Shown here: positions 35,815-44,888 of the stretch, piece by piece
How the letters are laid out: each line of letters opens with the position of its first letter
How positions within the stretch are numbered: the stretch's first letter is position 1
DNA from: Schistosoma mansoni
Taxonomy: Eukaryota > Platyhelminthes > Trematoda > Strigeidida > Schistosomatidae
Assembly (NCBI RefSeq): GCF_000237925.1
Contig: NC_031500.1
Coordinates: 13,045,753-13,109,752 of the forward strand
Direction: 5' to 3'
Length of the DNA: 64,000 nucleotides
Position numbers and translations under genes: made by a program
Notes under the pieces: generated by a model
Told to the model about the DNA's origin: nothing
What the model saw: only the letters and a program-made list of their open reading frames with translations
Database searches by the model: none

Positions 35815-38720
35815 AAATAAGAGTATATAAACGGAAAACATGTGCACGGACCACTGTACACGTCTCATTTATTCATCAAGTTGTTGGAAGGCAATCCATC
35901 TTGAGATGACTGTGAAATGTCAGACATCACTATAAGCGCTAACGACAGCTCATGATTCCTATGGCTGTTGTATTATAAAAACCACCTATTTTCACGCATA
36001 TTCAGCTGCAATATTTCCTCTGTCTGTCTGCCTGTTTGTTTCTTCCTCACATCATCATCAATATAGTTGACACTGATAAGAAAATACATGTGGTTGAATG
36101 TCTAGTGATATAGGAAATCACCCGAATCATCATTTCTACCAGAATATCTTGACATTTGTCTGAGTGATGATACATAGAACCATTATTTGATATGACTCCA
36201 TATACTTATCAAGACCAATGAATTTTAACTGATATTTCATTACTGAGAAGTTTGTGTTTGATGATGATTATGTGAGCAGTGCCACACCTTATTTACTTAC
36301 ATATGAATGCTACATCTGATGGAGGAGCATGGAGATGCATTCTTCATCCAACCTTATGCTAGAAAATCCTTCCCAGTTCGCCCAGTTAACATTCATCTTT
36401 TCCACATCTGCTTCTATTTCCCGATGTAATGTGTTATTCGGTCTTCTTCTCTTCCGCTTCCCTCCATGATTCCAAGTTAGCACCTGCCTCGTGATGCAGT
36501 TTGGTGATTTCTTCAATGTATGTGCTACCACTTCCAATGTCTTTTCCTAATTTCCTCTTCACATGAAAGCTGGTTTATTTTCTCACACAGTAGGCTGTTA
36601 TTGAGGGTTTCGCGTCAAAGGATGTTCAATATCTTACGTAGACAGCTGTTTATAAATACTTTTACCTTCTTGACGATGTTTGTAGTAGTTCTCCACGTTC
36701 CAACTTCGTTCAGTAGAACTGTCCTGATGTTCGTATTGAAGATTATGATTTTGATATTGATTGACAGTTGTTTTGAGTTCCATATGTTCTTCAATTGTAT
36801 AAATGCGGTCCTCGCCTTCACATTTGCATCAGATCCTCCTTGTTCATCGATGATGCTTCCCAGGTACGTGGGTGTTTCCACATCTTCCAGAGTTTCGCCA
36901 TCGAGTGTGATTTGCCTGGTGTTCTCTGTGTTGTATTTGAGAATCTTGCTTTTTCCATTGTGTATGTTGCGGCCTATTGATGCAGAGGCTACTGACTCAC
37001 TAGTTGTCTTCGTCTGAATTTGTTCGAGTGTATGGGATAGGAGGACCAGATCAACTGTGAAGTTCAAATCGTCCAATTTATTCTGGGCTGTACGTTGTTT
37101 TCTGTGCTCACGCTCAGATGTCGAAGTCTTCATGATCAAGTCAATCACCAGAAGAAAGAAGAAGAGCGAGAGTATACAGCCTTATCTGACTCCGGTCCTT
37201 ACTGCAAAATGCAGCTGTCAGCTGAACTCCATGCACGACCTTGCACTATAGTCTGTCGTATGAGTTCTGGATAATGTTAACAATCTTCTCAGGAACTCCA
37301 TAGTGTTGAAGAATGTTCCATAATGTTATCCTGTCCACACTGTCAAACGCCTTCTCATATTCGATGAATGTGATGTATAGCGACGAGTTCCACTCAACTG
37401 ATTGTTCGATGATGATCCGTATTGCCGCGATTCGGCCTGTGCACGACTGATCCTTATGGAATCCAGTCTGTTGATATCGAAGTCAGGCGTCTACAGCGTC
37501 TTTCATCCGGTTCAGCAACGCCCTATTGAAAACGTTTCCTGGTACTGACAGTAGTGTGATGCCTTTGTTGTTCTCACAATTGCTCAGATCTCCTTTCTTT
37601 GGTATCTTGATGAGGTGTCCCTCTTTCCAGTGCATCAGTGCCACACATGCAAACAGTTTAGTCCGGTTTGATAGTCAGAGATTTGAATGTGAGTAGGTGT
37701 CTATCAAAGAGGTTGGTAATGTTACGGAATCATGGAAATCAAAGCACTTCTCCTCTAGTCGGGACTCTGACAATGTTCGAGTGGAGTAATCTATCAACCG
37801 AAGTTTGTCAATGTGCACTGATAAAACCGGTTTACTGAGTGACTGTATAATTTTTACGGACTTCTATTTGGGAAATTTACAAATAGTAAATCATTCAGGT
37901 GTCTTAATCATGGGCTTGTGCCTATTTCGCTTAAAATAGTAACAGATCAACGATCTCATGTAGTCCACATCACAGTCTGATAGTCGAAATTTGTTGTATA
38001 AACTCATGTATTAGACAGCCCGCTTGAATATCTGGGCTACTTGTTCCTTCCATCTAGATACTTCGAAAACTCATCTAATTTTGTTTGTCTCAATACATCA
38101 TTATGTCCATTATTCGCAATACTTAGATGTCGATTGACTGGACTGCTAACTTCCATCTGACGATCACTCAATATTTATCGTCAGGATAGATCAAGAAATA
38201 AAAAACAGAAACTTGTTGAAAGATTTTGTGCTGAGAATTCTGTATTATACCGAAAATATAATATTGAATAAACCTAATAATTATAGTAATAATAATAATA
38301 ATAAGTATTCATATGCGTGTCCATGAGAGAGGGAAGTAGTAAATGGTGTGAGTGACAAACAGAGGTTGTGTTTGTGCATAAAACAGATTGATGCTGTTTG
38401 CAAATCATCTATTGACTTGTGAGACCACTATCCATTCGTTGTTGAAATTGCAAAATGTTCATCTTTTTTCCTCATCTCATCTCAGAGGTGGATGCCCACG
38501 CCAATTTCCGTATAGTGTAAAGGGTCTATACAGACAATGGACTATAAAGTATGGCAGAAAATGGTATAGCTGGAGATACGGAAGAAGATGTCGTCCCGTA
38601 TACGTGAAACAAAGGTGTAATCATACAAACGAAAGACAACTAAATCGGACACCTGCAATTCAAAAGAAGAGGTACAAACTCATAAAACAATACCTCTGCC
38701 CGAATAAACAAAAAGTGTGA
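35815..38720 (+). pseudogene. Decayed sister of VAL-C (promoter, broken exon 1, intact exon 5)
   Basis: The promoter and 5' UTR match VAL-C. The start codon at 35906 opens MTVKCQTSL and then meets TAA at 35933. After about 48 bases exon 1 breaks off and joins directly to sequence equivalent to VAL-C intron 3 (about 32400), so the rest of exon 1 and exons 2-3 are gone. A second deletion removes exon 4, joining TGTTTGTTTC to TTCCTCACATC. Intron 4 with its RTE copy follows. The last exon (38486-38720) is the same length as in VAL-C, with the same acceptor and an open frame, differing at about nine residues (for example RRCRPVYVKQ). The gene cannot make a CAP protein as it stands. Confidence 0.88.
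36277..37646 (-). mobile_element. RTE-type retrotransposon, right-arm copy with perfect target-site duplication
   Basis: The element at 37635-36288 is flanked by CAGTGCCACAC at 36277-36287 and 37636-37646, a perfect 11-bp duplication matching that of the left arm. RT landmarks are [39 protein letters not shown] and [20 protein letters not shown]. The frame at 37148-36615 is longer than in the left arm but is still only a fragment. Confidence 0.9.
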
Positions 38721-38895
38721 TGCAATAAAAACACACATAAATTCTTCACACATCATCACAATTGAAACCGTGTTCACATCTAACAAACACCACATACTTG
38801 AAACTTCCTTTTATCCCCAACATTAAAGACAATGCTACCCGCAAATGTACTGTTTTCTTTCTCTCTTTAAAATGTGAACGGAATGTTGTCTGGTT

Positions 38896-39480
38896 ATTAC
38901 GACTAGTGGAAACGTGTGTGGAATAATGCCAATAAACAGGATGGTTTTGTGGATCTGAATGTGACACCTTCTGCTTGAGTGTATGATGATTATGGTTGTG
39001 AGTTTGTTCGTCATACATTTCGGTGGAATGTAGGTTTCCAATTTAGTATGATTTTCTCAGTGTCCATCTTGGAGCAAACTGTACAGTAAGAAACCGTTAA
39101 CTATACAAATAACGAGCAGTCGATCAATTATACTTGATCGTACGACACTATAAGGCATTTGAAATGCACAGATTAGACGATCACAGTCAATAATGCATGT
39201 CATTTCAGAGAAGTGGACTAGAACAGTGATGTATGTTTAACGTGTTTGATATGAAAGTTAGTTTTAGTATTGTACCGATACATATAAAGTCCAGTCAATA
39301 TTCATATCTGAGTCTTATGGACGCCAAAATAAAGAATGGATTTCGCTAATACTAGTCATATAACATGATGTCAATGAACTGAATCCAGATGAAGGTAACG
39401 TTACACGCGAATAATTCACATTGTTTGATATACAGAATGGAATCTGAAGCACTTTTCTACATCGAAAATAAACAAACTAA
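38896..39480. other. Unassigned DNA between duplicated units
   Basis: No gene is seen. The strict inverted match with the left arm stops near 38895 (left 29340). The minus-strand frames at 38746-39041 have no motif. Confidence 0.4.
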
Positions 39481-40590
39481 CCATTTCAAAACACACGTTG
39501 GTTGATTATCATGTGTGACAAAGCAACAATTCAGAGATATTTTTCGATACTTGTGACAAACTTGTAATGACACAGAAACCGATTTTCTGTTTACTAAATT
39601 GAACGTATTCTTATTTCGTTGATGGATAAATTTGAATTTATATCACTAAAGTCTATCTTAGATAATGATTATATGTTTACATAATGTATGGGATGGGTTG
39701 TCAGAGAGACAGACAGTTGAATTGCAATGAACAGGAGATGAATTATTTTCTAGTAAGTGTAGATATACTGGAATATGGCTAAATGTGTGTATTCATATTA
39801 GGTATGTGTTCATCAGTAAAATAGCTATGATTATTGTCTACATTATTTTTGTTCATAGACCGGCATCTCATACACGTTTTCAATGAAGTGCTCCTGCTTT
39901 GTAAGTCTCCATCTACTATGCGTGATTAAATCAACAGATACTAGAACAAACAACGTTTGTCTTTAAAAATCTTCTTTGCTCAATCGCTTACTTTCTCAAC
40001 ATGGCCTTCAATATTTGATAAGATCGTAATCATTTTAAACTATTCTTCTCAATAATGTTAAGTTTAGTGGATGCTCACTGTTGAGGAGTCCCATACTAGG
40101 ACGAATGTGAGGCCCAGTGCTTCCAGGTCTACAACGGTGGTCGAGCTTTAATTTACTCATGAATTCAACTATTAAACTTTAGTTTCATTCGGCACTATAC
40201 AATTTTTTCAAATTTAGCCATATTTATTATTGTAGGGTAGTCTGTCGACCTATTTATCCGTAAAGAAGTAATGGTAAAATAGATTTACCTACATGCGAAA
40301 TACAAATTTGAAAATTAGAATAGAGCACTGAATAAAGGTGCTGGACTAAATAACGACAAATCAAAACTCTGTTTACTCCTTATATATCAAGCTGAATTTT
40401 ATCATTAACGAATAATGTTGATATAACATGTCATAAATGAATCCTTTGAACTGAATCAAAGTTACAGTCCTATCGTTAACTAATTAAGCAGCTTGATACA
40501 ATCTACTGTCCGAGCTTATCTAACCTCTTCATGTATATTTGTAATGTTGTAGACTATGCTGCATGAATTCTTGTCTATCTTTATTTGTTT
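39480..40590 (+). repeat. Right-side unit of inverted duplication 2, also direct repeat of 42425-43690
   Basis: Positions 39480-39985 and 40320-40590 recur nearly unchanged, in the same orientation, at 42425-42945 and 43385-43690. The middle part (39985-40330) instead matches the inverted left unit 27830-28200, including a hammerhead-family repeat. Near 40240-40290 on the minus strand the VAL terminal-exon relic is present, but its acceptor reads CTTTAC instead of CTCTAG. Confidence 0.8.
40060..40190 (+). ncRNA. Degenerate hammerhead-family repeat
   Basis: GTGGATGCTCACTG, TTGAGGA, GTCCCATACTAGGAC, GAAT, then CCCAGTGCTTCCAGG. Stem II is perfect, but the core has T for C at the first position and GAAT for GAAA. 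Probably inactive. Confidence 0.65.
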
Positions 40591-40594
40591 ATAT

Positions 40595-41115
40595 TGTAGT
40601 GCCGCGATTCGTTAATCGTTCGTTTCGATAGTCGATATAATTCTAATCTTAACGGCGCGTAAAATCAGAAGACAAAGGATAGCAGCAACTACAGTTTATT
40701 GTCGAATAACTCAGGTCAGAAAGTTAACAACACCTGAGCGAATAGTAACGAGAGAGTGAACAGGCGAATAAGCGAAGGAAGCGAACGAGGCGGAAATGAC
40801 ATGCAGTGGAGATGGCTGGTAAGCCAACTCGAGAGCGAAGCGAAAGATAATGCGTATTGGAGATGGCTGGGAAGCCAACTCGATTTAAGCAAGCGTTAAT
40901 CAACATTTATAGTCGGACAAAAATGAGTGACAGACATATGATGAATAAGATACGAAGTGTGCACACATATACGCTCATATAAAAAGTACTCAAGGTTAAT
41001 AAGCGAATGATTAACAAGATCAAAAGATGACTCAATGTACAGGTGAATTGGCTTGGCCAGTAGCTAGAATAAAGTAGATGGGCTTGACAAATAAACCGAT
41101 ACTACATAGCCCCCC
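40595..41115 (-). mobile_element. LTR with polypurine tract (3' end of an LTR retrotransposon)
   Basis: Positions 40595-41106 start TGTAGTGCCGCG and end ACCGATACTACA, a 512-bp LTR with TGTAGT/ACTACA inverted ends. Immediately outside lies TAGCCCCCC (41107-41115), which on the minus strand is a purine-rich tract (GGGGGGCTA) next to the LTR, as expected for a 3' LTR in minus orientation. The insertion interrupts the unit that continues uninterrupted at 43670-43690. The family is not named. Confidence 0.65.
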
Positions 41116-42424
41116 TGTAGAAAATAGCACATTTATTAAAAAATGTCTGTTTTCGAAAAATAACACTGAAGCGGTATGTAAATAGTGTTAACATGTAGGG
41201 AAAAAAATAGTACAATACCTGTCAAATGAGGGGTGAGTGTATTACACAAAAGTGTCATACTTATGTAAAAAGGTACATGAGTATTCTCAAAATGAGGACA
41301 GAAATGCAAATGTTACCATGTGATTATGAGTACATTAGTAAGCATACGAAAAAATGTAACATGCGTTTATGTCGTGACTGTCGGGATGATAAAATAACAG
41401 GTTCATATGAGCGATTCGAAATATCGTGAAAATAGAGTAATAAATCGTTTATGGGTATGACAGCGGAATAAATCGTGGAAATAAGTAATGTAGAATATAA
41501 TAGAAATTGGTCTGTGGTACCGATTGAACATGAGGATAAAGAACAGAGAAATATGTTCCGATAAGCCGCAGTAAAGTAAATAGCGTCGATCAGCGATTAG
41601 TAGATTAGAATTTACATGCCTGGAGTTCATGTGGGATAAAAAATAATCCAGTCGTACGATGATGACTGCACCAACGGTTGATATTCATTGCTGTGCTGCT
41701 ATTGATAATGATCATGAAATGCGAAGTCAGTGTACGTTGACGCTTGCGTTCGTCGACGGATAAACGTATTGTGTCGCCACCGTGAAAATTAGGCAATGGA
41801 TATCGATTAGAGATTGTTTAAGTATTAACAGCAATGTTTTATTTTGTACGGAAGGATGTTGAACGAGTTCACTAATTCAATTTCGCCGTGCATTATCGTC
41901 GGATGACAGATGTCATATCTCTTACATCAACTCTCTTGAACTCCTTAATGTACGAGAGGTTGCATATTGTACGCAGTTTGTTCGTATTCTCATAAACGAC
42001 GCTGCGTCTGTAATGACTGTGTATCACTGAGTGTCAAGACTCTATAAAAGCAAAGCTTTTCAGTGTGTTTAAGCAGATGACTATCAAACACAACAGCTGT
42101 TTCCTGTATGATGAAATGTGTCTTCAGAATTTCAACAGTAGTTTCACGAGAAAAATATATTATCAGAAGGTATTTTTGTGGATATTATAGTAATCTTAAT
42201 GGTTGAGATCATGAATCGATTGAAGCTAGACCAGTATGGAAAACCTGGAAACCATGGAAATATATTAATCAAACAAAATGTAGAGATAGTAGACATATGT
42301 CAGAATAACCATTCGTCATGGAAATAAAGAAAGAAGTCGTTATACTGAATTTGAAAGAGTCATACGTACGAATTCATATTTCAAATTGAATATGGTGTAT
42401 GAAATATATGACAAATCCAAAACT
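41107..42424 (-). mobile_element. Probable internal remnant of LTR element, plus unassigned DNA
   Basis: The DNA next to the polypurine tract should be the 3' internal part of the LTR element. The frame at 41796-41605 (FHGGDTIRLSVDERKRQRTL) may be its degraded polyprotein end, but I see no diagnostic motif and no second LTR. Positions 42195-42245 contain the terminal arm of the short hammerhead repeat (GAAGCTAGACCAGTATGG). Confidence 0.35.
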
Positions 42425-43690
42425 AATCATTTCAAAACACACGTTGGTTGATTATCATGTGTGACAAAGCAACAATTCAGAGATATTTTTCGATACTTGT
42501 GACAAACTTGTAATGACACAGAAACCGATTTTCTGTTTACTAAATTGAACGTATTCTTATTTTGTATGATGGATAAATTTGAGTTTATACCACTAATGAT
42601 TTACCAAAGTCTATCTTAGATAATGATTATATGTTTACATAATGTATGGGATGAGTTGTCAGAGAGACAGACAGTTGAATTGCAATGAACAGAAGATGAA
42701 TTATTTTCTAGTAAGTGTAGATATACTGGAATATGGCTAAATGTGTGAGTTCATATTAGGTATGTGTTCATCAGTAAAACAGCTATGATTATTGTCTACA
42801 TTATTTTTGTTCATAGACCGGCATCTCATACACGTTTTCAATGAAGTGCTCCTGCTTTGTAAGTCTCCATCTACTATGCGTGATTAAATCAACAGATACT
42901 AGAACATTTCAAACAACATTTATCGTTAAAAATTTCGTTTGTTCAATCGCTTGTAGCTGTATATAATTCCCCGAAATCAATAGCTTTGTAAGTGTTCGAC
43001 ATTGGATGCTGACCACATTGTTTCAAGTGGACTTGTTTACTGAAGGCATACGGTCATGCATCCGAACCAGATAACGTTACGACTCAACGTGGGAGACAGC
43101 TCTTGTGTTCACTAGCCAGATTAGAGTAACCGCTTCTCGATATATTGATAACGCATCAAATATACCTTTCCTACCTCTTCGCATCTGAATTTTGATTTTA
43201 GCCCAGTGGGGAACGATTCGAATATAGGTGTTACTGGTTAATAGTTGTCAAACTAGAATACTAGTCGTATCTTCAGCTTACTTTCTCAACATGGCCTTAA
43301 ATAGTTAATTAGGTCGTAATCATTATAAACTATTGTTATCTTTACTTAGAGAAGTAAAAATAGATTAGAATTACCTACATGCAAAATACAAATTTGAAAA
43401 TTAGAATAGAGCACTGAATAAAGGTGCAGGACTAAGTAAACCACACATCAAAACTCTGTTTACTCCTTATATATCAAGCTGAATTTTATCATTAACGAAT
43501 AATGTTGATATAGCATGTCATAAATGAATCCTTTGAACTGAATCAAAGTTACAGTCCTATCGTTAACTAATTAAGCAGCTTGATACAATCTACTGTTCGA
43601 ACTTATCTAACCTCTTCATGTATATTTGTAATGTTGTAGACTATGCTGCATGAATTCTTGTCTATCTTTATTTGTTCATATTATCCTTTG
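42425..43690 (+). repeat. Second direct copy of the right-side unit
   Basis: A direct copy of 39480-39985 plus 40320-40590, and the inverted counterpart of 26880-27780. The block 42950-43290 is shared with 27000-27330 but missing from 39480-40590. The pattern implies a tandem duplication before or during formation of the inverted duplication. Confidence 0.8.
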
Positions 43691-44139
43691 TCTATATTCA
43701 TATATAACCTGAAGCACAAAGTTATTTCAGCGAGTTGATATTCCTATCGTCTGACTAGTTGTCTAAATTGAATTCTGTTAGAGCACTACAAATTTCATTC
43801 TTATTATGATTGTTATCCAGTGAAGTTTGACTGAGTGTTTCGAACGAAAATAAATTACGAATCATATTATATCATAACCATCGTTACTCATTTAGTCAAC
43901 AGGAATGACAACACTTCAATCATAATGTTGTGACAGTGGAAAATAATGTTTGGTTTAACAAGTTATATTCTCTATCAACTAAGTGTTTTCATAGACTCTC
44001 ATCCTGTACTGAATCAATTTTAAACTGAGGTTAACTTGATACAAGTAAATTTTACATATTCACATCATACACATAACTTTTACTAATTAAAACATTCACA
44101 TAACAATAACTCTTATTATAAACTATTGTATAATTGAAG
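43691..44139. other. Unassigned DNA downstream of VAL-D
   Basis: No gene or repeat is recognised. Confidence 0.4.
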
Positions 44140-44470
44140 TCATGAGTCAATCGAATCTAGACCACCATGGAAAACCTAGATGCACTGGACTGTCACTTCG
44201 TCATATTGTGTGACTTTTCAGCAGTGCGCGGCCACGATATTGCCTCGCCAGATCCGAGCACAGATCATACCAGTCTCGCGCCAGAGCACTTAACCGATAG
44301 ACCACTCAGCCGGCCAGCATCCAACGGTGTTAATGTCTAACTTCAACTAATTCACGAAGTTGAGTTGAAATCTCCCAACAGACCTGGTTGAACTCCACCT
44401 CTTACTGCTTCTCACTAGAACTCCAGGAAATACCTCGTGGAACCAGTCACTAGTGAGCACATGCTAAATA
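44140..44470 (-). repeat. tRNA-related short repeat, full-length but diverged
   Basis: On the minus strand the order is: 5' module (GGAGTTCTAGTGAGAAGCAG, then TTAGACATTAACACCGTTGG), tRNA-like block (GGCTGAGTGGTCTATCGG resembling an A box), hammerhead region (GCGCACTG, CTGAAAA, GTCACACAATATGAC, GAAG), and the terminal arm. The core has A for G in CTGANGA and lacks GAAA, so the ribozyme is dead. Confidence 0.7.
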
Positions 44471-44584
44471 TGATAAACATTTCAAACAACCCCCTGTTGT
44501 ATAAATATTGTGAAAAAATTTCTTAGATTTATTTTGTCAAACAAATAAATTTGATATTTTCGCTTGTAAAAATTGAATACCGGT

Positions 44585-44740
44585 AGATCCGATATGTCCT
44601 AGGTTCAAATCCCATATGTAGTGAGATCGTAAATATCCACTGCAGAGGAATCATATACTAGGACAAAACGATCGTCAAATGCTTCCAAATGTTCAATGGT
44701 GATCTAGTTTTGTTTGACTCATGAATTCAACTATATAAAA
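44585..44740 (+). repeat. tRNA-related short repeat, degraded
   Basis: CCTAGGTTCAAATCCCAT is B-box-like. It is followed by CCACTGCAGAGGAATCATAT, ACTAGGACAAAAC and the terminal arm GACTCATGAATTCAACTAT. The hammerhead core is disrupted. Confidence 0.55.
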
Positions 44741-44888
44741 TGACTAAAATCTTCCCTAAAATCCCCCTTTTTTCAGATCATGAACTCGAACCATATTGTG
44801 TTAAAAAGATTAAATATTTATATGAAATTTCATTCAAACATTATTCTGATTTGTATAAATGATCATCAGTTATATTAACAGGTTAAAT

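Larger units (their letters stand above)
29340..38895. repeat. Inverted duplication 2, core (VAL-C arm and decayed arm)
   Basis: Positions 29340-34262 and 35465-38895 are reverse complements with identical content and order: exon 5, intron 4 with its RTE insertion, and the promoter of a VAL gene. The right arm lacks most of exon 1, exons 2-4 and parts of the introns. The spacer is about 1.2 kb. Homology continues outwards to 26880 and 43690 through the flanking units. Confidence 0.88.

Noticed and set aside
36520-37017. 165-residue plus-strand frame and its twin at 31071-31562 (-)
   Set aside because: Both are antisense to the RTE C-terminal block (TPTYLGS, NSKQLS). They are open in both arms only because the arms are duplicates.
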